Shown here piece by piece: positions 1 to 10,341 of a stretch of 64,000 nt of DNA (its first letter is position 1; each line of letters begins with the position of its first letter). A program made the translations under genes and the position numbers. Where the stretch lies: assembly GCA_020632595.1 (NCBI GenBank), contig JACKFF010000001.1:682001-746000 (forward strand), given 5' to 3'. The DNA is from Nitrospiraceae bacterium (GTDB taxonomy: Bacteria; Nitrospirota; Nitrospiria; Nitrospirales; UBA8639). The notes beneath the pieces are model-generated. The model ran no database searches. It saw only the letters and a list, made by a program, of their open reading frames with translations, and was not told the origin of the DNA.

Positions 1-374
1 GCCAAAATCTTTGCGGCCAAACTCGCCAAAATACATCGATGCCAAAAGTGGGTATGATCAAACGCACCACCACCTTTTTTTCGTAAGTCCCGATATAACG
101 AAAAGCAAAACGCTAACGTAGCAATAGAATTCATCCCCAATAAAGTCACTGCATGGGTGACCGTCGTCACTTTATGTCGACTGCCCCCATAAAAACTGGA
201 ATTCGCCACATTCAAGAGCTTGGCGACAAAGGACGGGTCTTTGCTAATGACGTCACCAATGCGTTGGGCGGTCGTCCTCTCATCCCGACACAGTTGGAGG
301 ACTTGCAGAGGCAACGCGGGAATGGCCGGGAGGGTTTTGCAATTTTTTATACGCTGCAGAATCTGGGGGTCCAT
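1..374 (-). CDS. HDOD-domain signalling protein, C-terminus cut by window edge
   Basis: An open reading frame on the minus strand runs off the left edge of the window (124 codons seen). It starts with ATG at 374, with a GAGG-type ribosome site about 11 bases upstream. The translation follows the HDOD pattern: a run of Leu/Pro before Q-V-L-Q-L, then GDVISKDPS, then KLLNVANSSFYG, then a VTHAVTLLGMNSI segment. HDOD proteins are HD-fold relatives that usually lack the catalytic His-Asp pair and act in signalling, motility or stress control. The first ~125 residues of a usual ~280-residue protein are present. The family call is firm from the motif order; the role is not known. Confidence 0.85.
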   Translation of the reverse strand, partial: MDPQILQRIKNCKTLPAIPALPLQVLQLCRDERTTAQRIGDVISKDPSFVAKLLNVANSSFYGGSRHKVTTVTHAVTLLGMNSIATLAFCFSLYRDLRKKGGGAFDHTHFWHRCILASLAAKIL

Positions 375-769
375 TATTCGTCAAACCTCATGCCTTGTAT
401 CACCGTTTCCCAAAACAGCATTTCTTGGAAAGCCAATCATCCAGGTTTATCACCGTATAGGCTTGTCTTCATAGGACGATTGGATAGGGAATTCGTTTCC
501 TAATGTGCACCGGGAAGTTGAAGGGCAATTCCTTCCGGCATACGACCGGAAATCCACAAGTATTCAAAGGTTTTATCGGACAATGAGTACCTGACTTGAG
601 GTAGAAACCAGCTCACGGCTTGACGGATTTCTCCACCGGAAACACGGCCTCAACCGGGGAAAAGAGGCAAGTTAGGAAGAGCCGAGCTCAGGGAATGGCA
701 GGAAAATCGAAGATTTATGGATGGAGGGCGGGGTTAAGAATATTTGCCTTCTGGAACACACGGAATCCA
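375..769. other. Intergenic stretch between miaB and the HDOD gene
   Basis: No convincing gene is seen. On the minus strand a short open frame between stops at about 652 and 500 (about 48 codons) ends in a segment containing WISGRMPEGIALQLPG. It reads like real protein but has no good start codon or ribosome site, so it could be a remnant or a small gene. Confidence 0.4.
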
Positions 770-2152
770 TCAGGATTGGACATGCCCATAAAGGGTCGAA
801 GGCGAGGCATCCATAACAAGAACGGGCACAAGGTCTCCTGGTTGACGGGCTTCGTCATCCTTGGGCCAGACAACAGTCACATTGTGGTCGCTATGGCCCA
901 TCCATTGAAGGTCGGATTTTTTGGAATGCCCTTCCAGCATAACCTCCACCGTGGTGCCGATAAGTTCTTGGTTTTTTGAAAGGGAAATTTTTTTTTGCAA
1001 CTCCACGATCTGGTTGGTCCTGTATCCCTTCACCTGCTCAGGAACATCGTCCACAAATTTTCTGGCCGCAATTGTGTGTTTTCGTTCAGAATATTTGAAT
1101 ACGAACGCCGCCTGATATCCCACCTCTTGCATAAGACGAAAGGTCTCCTGGAACTCCTCATCGGTTTCTCCACAAAATCCACAGATGATATCGGTGGTCA
1201 AAACAAGAGGACCTTTCTTTCGGATGGCCTCAACCAGCTTACGGTACTCCCGTTGTGTGTAACCCCGCCCCATACGTTCCAGAATTCGATCATTCGCCGA
1301 TTGCAGCGGCAAATGAATCGTCTTACAGATGTGGGGATGCTCCGCAACGGCTTCAAGCAGGGCAGGAGGAAAATCTTTAGGATGGGGAGACATAAACCGC
1401 ACACGCTGAATCCCAGGGACATCTCCAACGGCGACTAGCAGTCGGGCAAAATCCCATTCCCCCGACCGGTAGGAATTGACATTTTGTCCCAATAGCGTGA
1501 TTTGCCGAACCCCCTGACTGACCAATTGATGGGCTTCCTGAATGATTCCCTCTGGGTCCCGAGAGCGTTCTCGGCCTCGCGTATAGGGCACCACGCAAAA
1601 GGAGCAGAAATTATCACAGCCCCGCATGACGGCGATCCATCCATTAATTCCATCCGGCCGGTCCGGGACGATATGGGCATACGTTTCGTATTCGGACAGA
1701 TCAACGGCCAACCCTCGCTTACGATGCTCCAGCGCATCGATAAGAAGATCGGGCAGTCGCCGGTACCCATCCGGCCCGACCAGCACATCAATGAACGATC
1801 GGGTATCCATCAGCTCTTTCTTCAGATTCTGCGCCATACAGCCTAAAACCCCGATGATCAAGCCACGTTCTTGCTTTCTATTGGTATAGCGGGCTAAATG
1901 GCCATACACACGATTATGTGCATTCTCACGAATGGCACAGGTGTTAAACAGGATCACATCGGCTTCATCATCATGCGGCGTAAATTCAAATCCTCGGGTT
2001 TTTAACAGCGACCGAACGATTTCCGAATCATATTCATTCATCTGACACCCAAAGGTCTCCATATACACCTGATAGCCACCTTTACCAGGGGAACGGGTTC
2101 TGGCCTTCAGGCTGGTCGGGAGGAGTAAAGGGGGTCCGCTCACAAGCATCAC
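770..2152 (-). CDS. miaB: tRNA-2-methylthio-N6-dimethylallyladenosine synthase MiaB
   Basis: MiaB is a radical-SAM enzyme with two 4Fe-4S clusters that adds a methylthio group to i6A37 of tRNAs reading U-initial codons. The 460-residue product shows the N-terminal cluster cysteines (about 35, 72 and 105, in GCQMNEYDSE, NTCAIRENA and GCMAQ). The radical-SAM CxxxCxxC follows at about 179-186 (GCDNFCSFC), and a TRAM-type tail ends the protein. The QMNEYDSE signature separates MiaB from MtaB and RimO. The gene lies 4 bases downstream of the paralogue mtaB and is probably co-transcribed with it. The N-terminal ~20 residues before the conserved part may be over-extended. Confidence 0.95.
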   Translation of the reverse strand: MMLVSGPPLLLPTSLKARTRSPGKGGYQVYMETFGCQMNEYDSEIVRSLLKTRGFEFTPHDDEADVILFNTCAIRENAHNRVYGHLARYTNRKQERGLIIGVLGCMAQNLKKELMDTRSFIDVLVGPDGYRRLPDLLIDALEHRKRGLAVDLSEYETYAHIVPDRPDGINGWIAVMRGCDNFCSFCVVPYTRGRERSRDPEGIIQEAHQLVSQGVRQITLLGQNVNSYRSGEWDFARLLVAVGDVPGIQRVRFMSPHPKDFPPALLEAVAEHPHICKTIHLPLQSANDRILERMGRGYTQREYRKLVEAIRKKGPLVLTTDIICGFCGETDEEFQETFRLMQEVGYQAAFVFKYSERKHTIAARKFVDDVPEQVKGYRTNQIVELQKKISLSKNQELIGTTVEVMLEGHSKKSDLQWMGHSDHNVTVVWPKDDEARQPGDLVPVLVMDASPSTLYGHVQS

Positions 2153-2156
2153 CCTC

Positions 2157-3539
2157 CTATGAAACGCACACGAGTGAAGAAGCAGAAAGATTCTGGACCG
2201 GCGGAGGACTTTCAGAGGTTGGCTCCAACAGTCCCAACGTGGTATCCGACATCATGCCGGTCACGACAACCGGCTGAATAGTATTCCGAAGCGGATGTGG
2301 AGAACGAACGGTGACACGAAGAAAATTATCCGTGAGCCCCGGCCAACACCCGTCGGTTTCCGCTGCTTCAAATAACACCGAGACCCGTCGCCCTACAAAC
2401 CGCTGCTGGAACGCCATTCGCTTGTGATCAGACATTTCCCGCAAAGATCGACTCCGCTCTTTCGTCGTAACGGGAGACACGGGATGCGGTAATTTGGTGG
2501 AAGCCGTACCGGGCCGAGGCGAGTAACTGAACACATGCAAATACGCAAAAGGAAAATCCCTGATCACCGCTTCCGTATTCGCAAATTCTCGTGGGCCCTC
2601 TCCAGGAAATCCCACCAGCACATCCGTGCCGAAACACAGGTCTGGAATTCGTTTCAGCGCTGATTCCATGGCCTCCTGGTACTCTCGAACGGAATACCGT
2701 CGATTCATGGCCTGCAATATACGATCGTCACCACTCTGTAAGGGAACATGTAAATGCCGGCACAGCTTCGTGGAACTACTCATATAGTCCAGGAGGCTCT
2801 CAGAAACCGTGGTGGGTTCAATAGAGGAAATACGAATCCGCTCCAGGCCTTGAATAGCTTCAAAGCGTTGAATGAGCGCCAGGAGATCGGCAGCTCCATC
2901 ACGGTATTGCCCGATGTTAACTCCCGTCAGCACTAACTCCCGATGCCCCCTTTCCACCAACAACTCGGCCTCACAAACCGCATCCTCCAGAAACCGACTC
3001 CGCTCCCGTCCTCTGGCAAAAGGAATCAGACAAAACGAACACATAAACTGACACCCGTCCTGAATTTTTAAATTTGCGCGAGTCGTCGAATAGGCTCCAA
3101 CGCCTTCTATCGAAAAATTCTCAGGATCAATCCGTCCATGATGCACCACCGGCACAGGTTGTTTTTTAAGCTGGGGAAAAGGCGGAATGATCTCAGGCAG
3201 CTTCATTTTGAATTGATTGCCGACAATGAGGTCAATATCGGCCATGCGACGAAGCGCTTCCAAGCCGGTCTGGGCATAACACCCGGTAACAGCGACAAAG
3301 GCATGTGGGGAATGACGGAGGACCTGGCGAACGATTCGTCGACAATCCACCTCAGCCCCTTCCGTGACCGTGCAGGTATTGATCACAAAAACATCCGTTT
3401 CCCGGCCAAACTCTACCGGGATAAACCCGCTTTGCTGAAACCCGTCTTTCAGTAGAGCCGTTTCAGCCTGGTTGAGTCGACACCCTAACGTATATAACGT
3501 GACACGTGGTTGGGGTTGTTGGAAATCCTCAGAATTCAT
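2157..3539 (-). CDS. mtaB: tRNA t6A37 methylthiotransferase MtaB
   Basis: MtaB converts t6A37 to ms2t6A37 in ANN-decoding tRNAs. The ~460-residue product has the first-cluster cysteines at about 20, 56 and 87 (LGCRLNQAE, NTCTVT, TGCYAQ) and the radical-SAM CxxxCxxC at 163-170 (GCQFMCSFC). GCRLNQAE is typical of the MtaB branch. The ATG at 3539 (MNSEDF) was chosen over an in-frame start at 3614 because a good promoter ends only 9 bases upstream of it. The conserved domain also begins shortly after this point. It is the first gene of a two-gene unit with miaB. Confidence 0.92.
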   Translation of the reverse strand: MNSEDFQQPQPRVTLYTLGCRLNQAETALLKDGFQQSGFIPVEFGRETDVFVINTCTVTEGAEVDCRRIVRQVLRHSPHAFVAVTGCYAQTGLEALRRMADIDLIVGNQFKMKLPEIIPPFPQLKKQPVPVVHHGRIDPENFSIEGVGAYSTTRANLKIQDGCQFMCSFCLIPFARGRERSRFLEDAVCEAELLVERGHRELVLTGVNIGQYRDGAADLLALIQRFEAIQGLERIRISSIEPTTVSESLLDYMSSSTKLCRHLHVPLQSGDDRILQAMNRRYSVREYQEAMESALKRIPDLCFGTDVLVGFPGEGPREFANTEAVIRDFPFAYLHVFSYSPRPGTASTKLPHPVSPVTTKERSRSLREMSDHKRMAFQQRFVGRRVSVLFEAAETDGCWPGLTDNFLRVTVRSPHPLRNTIQPVVVTGMMSDTTLGLLEPTSESPPPVQNLSASSLVCVS

Positions 3540-3548
3540 AGGCGAAGT

Positions 3549-3577
3549 ATTATAAAGAAGGCCTTTCCACACAACAA
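3549..3577 (-). promoter_or_regulatory. Sigma-70-like promoter of mtaB-miaB, possibly leaderless
   Basis: On the minus strand TTGTTG (3572-3577) is followed after 17 bases by a perfect TATAAT (3549-3554). The ATG at 3539 lies 9 bases after the -10 box, so transcription would begin at or within a few bases of the start codon. Confidence 0.55.
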
Positions 3578-3833
3578 GGCAGGGGAAACCAGGTTTCCAT
3601 TGCCGGTTGAACATGCTAATATTTTTTCTATCCTAGATGTAGCCGGTCACATTCGGGGATGGCCCTAAAGGTCTGTATCGTCGTTCTATCTTATCTCCCG
3701 CCCACTTCTTTTTTTATGACAAAAGGCCTGTGCTTGGATATGGACCACAGCTTGGCAGTTCCGTTGGTTCGAACACAATGACCCTCTGCGCCTGTCCTGA
3801 TCCAAGTTCAATCGTACCCTCTCCCCTCAAGCA

Positions 3834-5213
3834 ATGACTGACGGTTTCGGAAGACTCCTGATAGCTCGTTTTGTCGGCTTTCGGTTATTACCGGGCCAGA
3901 TTGTCGCATTAGCCGCCCTCGGGCTCATTCTCTTCGGTGCCTGCCTGCTCATGCTTCCATTCGCCACTCATCCCGGAGTGAACATTTCATTCCTTGACGC
4001 GCTCTTTACGGCAACCTCTGCAGTCTGCGTGACGGGTCTCATCGTCGTGGATACTCCTCAGGATTTCACCTTGTTCGGGCAAGGCGTGGTTCTCGGATTA
4101 ATTCAGATTGGAGGATTAGGATACGCCTTGATGGCCACGATGATCTTACTCATTCTAGGGCGTCGACTCGGGTTGCGAGACCGTATGATGCTCAGCGAAT
4201 CCATGAATACGATGGATTTACAGGGATTGGTCCGGTTCGTGAAGCTGGTGGCCATGATTACTTTCGGCTTAGAGGGCCTTGGCGCGGTGTTGCTCACGCT
4301 TCGCTTTGCCGTCGATTTGCCTTGGGGAACCGCCGCCTATTACGGGATATTCCATTCCATTTCGGCATTTAATAATGCCGGGTTTGCCCTTTTTTCCGAT
4401 AGCTTCAAGTCCTTTCAAACAGACTGGACCATCAATGGAATCATCACCATTTTGGTGATTTTCGGAAGCATCGGGTTTTTTGTCTTTGAAGATCTTCTGG
4501 GCAATCTTCGTGGGCAACGCTTTCGTTTACAGACCCATACCAAATTGGTGCTGGTCACCACCACCTTGCTTATCGTGGGAGGAACCATAGGCATTACCAT
4601 ATTGGAGTGGAACAATCCCGCCACATTCCAATCCGCCTCCATCGGGAAAAAGCTGACGATTTCCTATTTTCACTCCGTTTCCCGTACCGCAGGGTTCACA
4701 TCCATCGATATCGTCGACATGCGCGATGCCACCCTCTATTTCCTGTTATTATTGATGGCCATCGGAGGATCACCCGGAAGTATGGCGGGTGGCCTCAAAA
4801 CGACCACTGCTGCTATCGTATTTCTGACCATCCTAAACATGCTTCGTCGGGATCCGGACGTCGAGGTCTTTAACCGGCGAATACCCCAGGACCTCATTAC
4901 CCGAGCCCTTTGCTTCACCGTCCTGGCCATTGTCATGATTACCGGCATGACCCTCCTGTTGGATTCGACCGAATCCCAACCATTTTTATTTCTGATGTTC
5001 GAAATCACCTCAGCCATGGGGATTGTAGGAATGTCCTTAGGAAACGGTGAAACACTGAGCTTATCGGCTCTCTTTACCGACTTTGGAAAAGTGATGATTA
5101 TGCTGTCCATGCTATTGGGGCGGTTCGGGCCGTTAATGATCGGGTTATTTGCCGTGAAAACGGCAGTCAGCAAACCTTATCGTTATGCCAAGGCCCGGGT
5201 GATTATCGGGTAA
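3834..5213 (+). CDS. Potassium uptake channel subunit, KtrB/TrkH family
   Basis: This 459-residue inner-membrane protein has four P-loop/membrane-pair repeats. The selectivity-filter loops are visible: SAVCVTGL, SAFNNAGF, SRTAGF and SAMGIVGMS. The single conserved glycine in each loop and the short length fit KtrB, the Na+-dependent K+ uptake subunit, better than the longer TrkH. The usual cytoplasmic RCK partner (KtrA/TrkA) is not next to it: the downstream gene is on the other strand and the upstream one is divergent. There is no clear Shine-Dalgarno before the ATG. Confidence 0.9.
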   Translation: MTDGFGRLLIARFVGFRLLPGQIVALAALGLILFGACLLMLPFATHPGVNISFLDALFTATSAVCVTGLIVVDTPQDFTLFGQGVVLGLIQIGGLGYALMATMILLILGRRLGLRDRMMLSESMNTMDLQGLVRFVKLVAMITFGLEGLGAVLLTLRFAVDLPWGTAAYYGIFHSISAFNNAGFALFSDSFKSFQTDWTINGIITILVIFGSIGFFVFEDLLGNLRGQRFRLQTHTKLVLVTTTLLIVGGTIGITILEWNNPATFQSASIGKKLTISYFHSVSRTAGFTSIDIVDMRDATLYFLLLLMAIGGSPGSMAGGLKTTTAAIVFLTILNMLRRDPDVEVFNRRIPQDLITRALCFTVLAIVMITGMTLLLDSTESQPFLFLMFEITSAMGIVGMSLGNGETLSLSALFTDFGKVMIMLSMLLGRFGPLMIGLFAVKTAVSKPYRYAKARVIIG

Positions 5214-5219
5214 ATCGAC

Positions 5220-5510
5220 TCAGACAATCCGTCGCTGAAGCCTGAATATAAAAAATGCCAGGGTCGGAAGCGGAAAGAAGACATAAGGCAAGACCCATAA
5301 CCACACATTTTTCCCTCTCACCCTCGCTTGATCATACATCCAGACAAAGATCCAAATCATTAACAACACATAATTGGCCGTAATCCATTGAGTCGTCCGG
5401 ACATGTAACTGGCTTTCCCCCTCCCCGCCGATCAGGAAGAAAAACATTCCCTCCAACAAGACCAACGCCAGCACTAATCCAAGAACCAAGGGTTTACTCC
5501 ACACATACAT
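5220..5510 (-). CDS. Small three-helix membrane protein, unknown function
   Basis: The 96-residue product has three hydrophobic stretches, at about 5-28, 44-59 and 70-90, separated by short charged loops. It ends in a basic tail (RLQRR). A strong ribosome site (AAGGAG, 7 bases before the ATG) supports a real gene. It converges with the potassium channel gene, leaving 6 bases between the stops. No domain of known function is recognised. Confidence 0.7.
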   Translation of the reverse strand: MYVWSKPLVLGLVLALVLLEGMFFFLIGGEGESQLHVRTTQWITANYVLLMIWIFVWMYDQARVRGKNVWLWVLPYVFFPLPTLAFFIFRLQRRIV

Positions 5511-5924
5511 GATTTGGCTCCTTCTTCAAAAAATAGTTTTTTCCGGCCTCCGTAAGGACCCTATCCGGTCCACCTGCGACAAGCTCTAACGTGGCATAAG
5601 AGACCGGCGCAAATCAAAAAATTCTCCAAGGGACGTCCTATCGATTGCCTCCTGACGTCTTTCACACCGACACACTGAACAGATTTCTCCTCCATAAAGT
5701 TTCAGACCATTTATTGTTGGAGGAATTATCCTGAAAATTTCAAACCGCAACCTGACATTTTTCTAAAAATTTTTTCATGTAGGGTCATATTTATGTGCAT
5801 AACTTGTTGGATGAAAATTTCAGACTGTTGATAACCCTGAAAATTTATTCAGAACTCCGCACGAAATATTAGGTTTTTTGAACTCACATGTTCTGCACAG
5901 AAATCCCCATCTATGAGTCACTAG
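5511..5924. other. AT-rich intergenic stretch with repeated words
   Basis: No gene is seen. The AT-rich part (about 5700-5880) holds three copies of TGAAAATTT, a perfect DnaA-box match in reverse (TGTGCATAA, 5794-5802) and a one-mismatch version (TGTTGATAA, 5826-5834). The sequence leads into the nrdJ promoter. Confidence 0.4.
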
Positions 5925-5972
5925 TCACAACATTTAGTATTGACATTTTTTTCGATCCGCTATAGATTGTGG
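5925..5972 (+). promoter_or_regulatory. nrdJ promoter with tandem NrdR-box candidates
   Basis: Two 16-bp sites match the NrdR consensus acaCwAtATaTwGtgt at 12 of 16 positions each: 5925-5940 and 5957-5972. Their starts are 32 bp apart, the three-helical-turn spacing typical of tandem NrdR boxes. Between them lies TTGACA (5940-5945), and the downstream box overlaps a TATAGA -10 candidate (5961-5966; the spacer of 15 is short). NrdR is the ATP/dATP-sensing repressor of ribonucleotide reductase genes, and the next gene is nrdJ, so the site and target agree. A leader of about 300 bases follows, with no B12-riboswitch core seen. Confidence 0.6.
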
Positions 5973-6274
5973 GCCATTGGTTTATACCAATTATTTCTTC
6001 CGGTTTTATTTTTTCCTATTTTTCTGATGTGTGCAGGCATTTGGCATATGCCCATTCTTTCCTGCTAGAGGCCATTCATTCGCCGATTCGCTGCATTGAT
6101 GGCTTCTGGTTCCACTGCTTGTTGTATGAACTCCAGGCTCCCTGAGAGAATACCAGGCAGTGGAGAGGCGCAATTCCAATGTGCTCTCTTGGAAGGCAGG
6201 GATGCCAGATGAGGCGGAAAAAATGACCGAAGAATTACCCCTCAGGTTTGCAGTCTCTTCCAAAGGAGTCCTAC

Positions 6275-9200
6275 ATGAAAATTGACCGTCGATTCACAAA
6301 AACCGGTGAAAGCCCGTATCAAACCATTCCCTTCTCACACCGATCATCAGAAATCCGGAATCCGGATGGCTCGGCCGTGTTTCATCAAGACAACATTCTG
6401 GCCCCGGAACATTGGTCTCAATTAGCGGTCGATATTTTAGCCCAAAAATATTTTCGCAAAGCCGGAGTTCCCCAATTTGACGACCAAGGACAACCCCTCC
6501 TCAATGAAAAAGGCGACACTATTCTAGGGGGGGAACGGGATGCCAGGCAGGTGTTCCATCGACTAGCCGGTTGCTGGACGGAATGGGGCAAGACCCATCA
6601 CTACTTTGATACGCCTGAAGATGCTGAAACCTTTAAAGACGAACTCAGCTATATGTTGGCCTGGCAAATGGCCGCTCCGAACTCTCCCCAATGGTTCAAT
6701 ACCGGACTGCACTTTGCCTACGGCCTGTCAGGACCTTCACAAGGACATTTCTACGTAGACCCGAATACCCATCGGGTCAAACAAGCCCGCAATGCATATG
6801 AGCGCCCTCAAGTCCATGCCTGCTTTATCCAATCGATATCTGATGATTTGGTGAATGAAGGCGGGATTATGGATCTGTGGGTTCGGGAAGCCCGCCTTTT
6901 CAAATACGGGTCAGGCACCGGTACCAATTTTTCCAGGCTACGAGCAGATGGAGAATCGTTATCCGGAGGAGGCCGCTCCTCAGGACTGATGTCCTTCTTG
7001 AAAATCGGCGACCGGGCGGCCGGAGCCATCAAATCCGGAGGAACCACCCGCAGGGCTGCAAAAATGGTCTGTCTGGATTTGGATCACCCGGACATTGAAG
7101 AATTTATCGATTGGAAAGTCATTGAAGAACAAAAAGTGGCCGCCATGGTCACGGGATCAAAAATTTGCGCGCGCCATTTAAATGCCGTGTTAAAGGCCTG
7201 TCATGTTTCCCGCCAGGACGGAAGCACTCAAATCGAGACCAACCCTCGGGACAATCCGTCGTTACGTGAGGCCATCCAGGCCGCAAGGGAAGCATCGGTT
7301 CCTGAGCCGTACATTCAACGGATGTTTCACTATGCCCAGGAAGGATTTACCCATTTTGTGTTCCATGAATATGACACGAACTGGGATAGCAAAGCCTACC
7401 AAACCGTGTCCGGACAAAACTCCAATAATAGCATCAGGATTCCCAATGAGTTTCTTGACGCCCTTCAAGCAGGAGGGGATTGGAAGTTGACCCGACGCAC
7501 CGACGGTTCCGTATGCAAGACCATCCCGGCCAAAGACTTGTGGGATCGAATTGCCTGGGCCGCCTGGATTTGTGCCGATCCAGGCGTGCAATACGACACC
7601 ACCATTAACGAGTGGCACACGTGTCCCCAGGATGGACGGATTAACGCCTCGAATCCTTGCAGCGAATATATGTTCTTGGATGATACGGCGTGCAACTTGG
7701 CCTCACTCAATTTAGGCCGGTTCCTGAATACGGAGGGGCAGTTTGACATTGAAGGATTTCGACATGCCGTACGGTTGTGGACGATTGTCCTGGAAATCAG
7801 CGTGCTAATGGCGGGATTCCCCAGCCGGGCGATCGCTGAAAAAAGTTATGCTTTCCGGACCCTTGGCCTTGGCTATGCCAACCTGGGATCCATTCTGATG
7901 AAAATCGGAATTCCCTACGATTCTCCAGAAGCCCTTGCCTGGTGTGGTGCCATTACGTCCCTGATGACGGGTGAGTCCTATGCCACGTCTGCGGAAATGG
8001 CCGGTGAATTGGGGCATTTCAATGCTTATCCGCGCAATGCCGAAGCTATGCTGCGAGTCATACGTAATCATCGACGCGCGGCCTACAATGCTCCTCCAGA
8101 GGAATATGAAGGCCTCTCCATCCCGCCGATGGCCATTCAGCCGGATCAATGCCCCTCAGACCTTTTGAAAGCGGCGCAACAATCCTGGGACCGGGCATTA
8201 GCACTTGGTGAACAGCACGGCTATCGCAATGCACAAGCCACGGTGATCGCCCCGACCGGCACAATCGGATTGGTCATGGATTGCGATACCACCGGCATCG
8301 AACCGGATTTCGCTCTGGTGAAATTCAAGAAACTGGCCGGTGGTGGCTACTTCAAAATTATCAATCAAAGCCTTCCTCCCGCGTTACGGCATCTTGGATA
8401 CAGCACAAGCCAGATTCAAGATATCATCACCTATGCGACGGGAACTCGAACGCTCAAACAGGCCCCCTTTATCAACCATGACACGTTGCTGGCCAAGGGA
8501 TTCGATCGCGAAGTGCTGGAACGCATGGAGGCCACGCTGGACGGAGCTTTTGATATTCATTTTGCGTTTAACAAATGGACCCTCACTGAGGAATTTTGTC
8601 GAGAAAAACTAGGCCTGACCGAATCTCAGCTGCAGAGTCCTCAATTAAATATTCTCAAAATCCTCGGTTTTACTCAGGAAGAAATTCTTGCCGCAACGGA
8701 TTTTTGCTGTGGCACCATGACCGTCGAAGGCGCACCGCATCTCAAACCTGAGCATTTGTCAGTGTTTGATTGCGCCAACCGGTGCGGACGCATTGGACAA
8801 CGATTTATTTCTCCGCCGGCCCACATCCGGATGATGGCAGCCGCCCAGCCTTTCATCAGCGGAGCCATCAGCAAAACCATCAATATGCCGGCAGAGGCGT
8901 CCGTGGATTCCGTGAAGGAGGCCTATATGCTGTCCTGGACTTCCATGGTCAAAGCCGTAGCCCTGTACCGGGATGGATCGAAACTGAGCCAACCGCTCAA
9001 TACGGTGAGTGAATGGGGCGATTTATCCGCCCAGAACGAGCACATCGCCTCCGTGGCAAAACAAGCGGCCTCACGTGTCCTGGTCCGTTATCTGGCGAAA
9101 CGCCGTCCCTTACCGACCCGTCGAGGCGGGTATACCCAAAAGGCGATTGTCGGTGGTCACAAAATCTACCTCCGAACCGGCGAATATGAAGATGGAACTC

Positions 9201-9808
9201 TGGGCGAAATATTTCTGGATATGCATAAGGAAGGGGCCGCATTCCGAAGTCTGATGAACTGTTTCGCCATTGCGATTTCCCTGGGATTCCAACATGGCGT
9301 ACCTCTTGAGGAATATGTGGACGCATTTGTGTTCACTCGATTTGAGCCAAACGGACCCGTCAAGCTCAACGACCATATCAAAATGTCCACATCGATCATC
9401 GACTACATTTTCCGCGAACTGGCGATCACCTACCTGGACCGGCACGATTTGGAACAAGTCGCCCCTGAAGATCTTCGCGTGGATGCACTCAAGAAGGAAA
9501 CGGATATGCCGGATGATGGCGAAGAAGGCTTAGTGGACCCACGCTCACTCAGCTCAACCTCAATCAGTCCCGAAGTGTTTCCCTCCCGGAAGCCCGTAGG
9601 AAACGGGGCAGGAAAGAACGGAGAGCACGGGAAAGTCGCCAGGAAACTGGAAATGAAACGCGAGACCCTCACCATCACGGAAGTACAGGAAGCCCGCCAA
9701 AAAGGCTATGAAGGCGATCCCTGTCCGGAATGCAAGCAATTTAAGATGGTAAGGAACGGAACCTGCTTGAAGTGTGACAACTGCGGATCTACCAACGGAT
9801 GTTCGTAA
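6275..9808 (+). CDS. nrdJ: Vitamin B12-dependent (class II) ribonucleotide reductase
   Basis: NrdJ reduces ribonucleotides to deoxyribonucleotides using adenosylcobalamin to make the active-site radical, so it does not need oxygen or a separate radical subunit. The product is ~1177 residues. The active-site NPCSE motif is near residue 462, and the barrel motifs [12 protein letters not shown] and APTGTIGL follow. A C-terminal Cys-rich tail (CPECK and CLKCDNC) shuttles electrons from thioredoxin. The ATG at 6275 is preferred over one 27 bases upstream because AAGGAG sits 7 bases before it. It stands alone as a single-gene unit between the NrdR-box promoter and a strong terminator. Confidence 0.95.
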   Translation: MKIDRRFTKTGESPYQTIPFSHRSSEIRNPDGSAVFHQDNILAPEHWSQLAVDILAQKYFRKAGVPQFDDQGQPLLNEKGDTILGGERDARQVFHRLAGCWTEWGKTHHYFDTPEDAETFKDELSYMLAWQMAAPNSPQWFNTGLHFAYGLSGPSQGHFYVDPNTHRVKQARNAYERPQVHACFIQSISDDLVNEGGIMDLWVREARLFKYGSGTGTNFSRLRADGESLSGGGRSSGLMSFLKIGDRAAGAIKSGGTTRRAAKMVCLDLDHPDIEEFIDWKVIEEQKVAAMVTGSKICARHLNAVLKACHVSRQDGSTQIETNPRDNPSLREAIQAAREASVPEPYIQRMFHYAQEGFTHFVFHEYDTNWDSKAYQTVSGQNSNNSIRIPNEFLDALQAGGDWKLTRRTDGSVCKTIPAKDLWDRIAWAAWICADPGVQYDTTINEWHTCPQDGRINASNPCSEYMFLDDTACNLASLNLGRFLNTEGQFDIEGFRHAVRLWTIVLEISVLMAGFPSRAIAEKSYAFRTLGLGYANLGSILMKIGIPYDSPEALAWCGAITSLMTGESYATSAEMAGELGHFNAYPRNAEAMLRVIRNHRRAAYNAPPEEYEGLSIPPMAIQPDQCPSDLLKAAQQSWDRALALGEQHGYRNAQATVIAPTGTIGLVMDCDTTGIEPDFALVKFKKLAGGGYFKIINQSLPPALRHLGYSTSQIQDIITYATGTRTLKQAPFINHDTLLAKGFDREVLERMEATLDGAFDIHFAFNKWTLTEEFCREKLGLTESQLQSPQLNILKILGFTQEEILAATDFCCGTMTVEGAPHLKPEHLSVFDCANRCGRIGQRFISPPAHIRMMAAAQPFISGAISKTINMPAEASVDSVKEAYMLSWTSMVKAVALYRDGSKLSQPLNTVSEWGDLSAQNEHIASVAKQAASRVLVRYLAKRRPLPTRRGGYTQKAIVGGHKIYLRTGEYEDGTLGEIFLDMHKEGAAFRSLMNCFAIAISLGFQHGVPLEEYVDAFVFTRFEPNGPVKLNDHIKMSTSIIDYIFRELAITYLDRHDLEQVAPEDLRVDALKKETDMPDDGEEGLVDPRSLSSTSISPEVFPSRKPVGNGAGKNGEHGKVARKLEMKRETLTITEVQEARQKGYEGDPCPECKQFKMVRNGTCLKCDNCGSTNGCS

Positions 9809-9883
9809 AAGGATACCCTTATTCATCTGTTTTCGCCTTCTCTTGGTTTTTGAGCTATTAGCCACTAAAATTTTTTGAGATTG

Positions 9884-9937
9884 AAAAAGGCCACGATTCT
9901 TCTGAAGAACCCCTTCTTCAGAGGACGTGGCCTTTTT
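9884..9937 (+). terminator. Rho-independent terminator after nrdJ
   Basis: A long hairpin has an outer arm GGCCACG/CGTGGCC and an inner 9-bp arm TCTGAAGAA/TTCTTCAGA with a CCCC loop. It is flanked by AAAAA on the left and TTTTT on the right, so it could work in both directions. Confidence 0.85.
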
Positions 9938-10341
9938 CTCGTAGATCAGTCTGGAAGATGGGAATGAGAATTTCTATTTCTATACCTTTGAGAACTCGAC
10001 CAAATTTATTGAACCTAGGAAAAAGTCCGGCGTGTAAAAACATAGCTATCTAACAATCTTTACAAATTGGTTCTCCCTTGAAGAAGTCATGTCTAAACTA
10101 GGCGCTACCCCAGATTTTATCGGATTTCAAAAAGTTTTAATCGGCTTGACACAAATTCTATGTGGGGAGATGCAATTAGCTCAGATATGACAAAAAGAGC
10201 TTGCCAAACCTAATTTGAGATTGGTCTTTTGATGGATATGTAACTAACGAAGAAGGGAATCTTTAGAATGGACCGGGCCAAGATGAGAATAGCAGACAAG
10301 GCCGCTCTTTAATTACGAACAATACGGATTAGACCCTAAGC
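9938..10341. other. Intergenic stretch without recognised features
   Basis: No gene is seen on either strand. The stretch lies between the nrdJ terminator and the stop of a minus-strand gene. A TTGACA near 10147 lacks a good -10 partner. Confidence 0.4.

Noticed and set aside
153..503. 116-codon plus-strand frame at the left edge
   Set aside because: It is opposite the HDOD gene, whose motifs are unmistakable.
5794..5834. Replication origin
   Set aside because: Only one perfect and one imperfect DnaA box, with no dnaA, dnaN or gyrB nearby.
6000..6274. Cobalamin riboswitch before the B12-dependent reductase
   Set aside because: No B12-box core or pseudoknot pattern was found in the leader.
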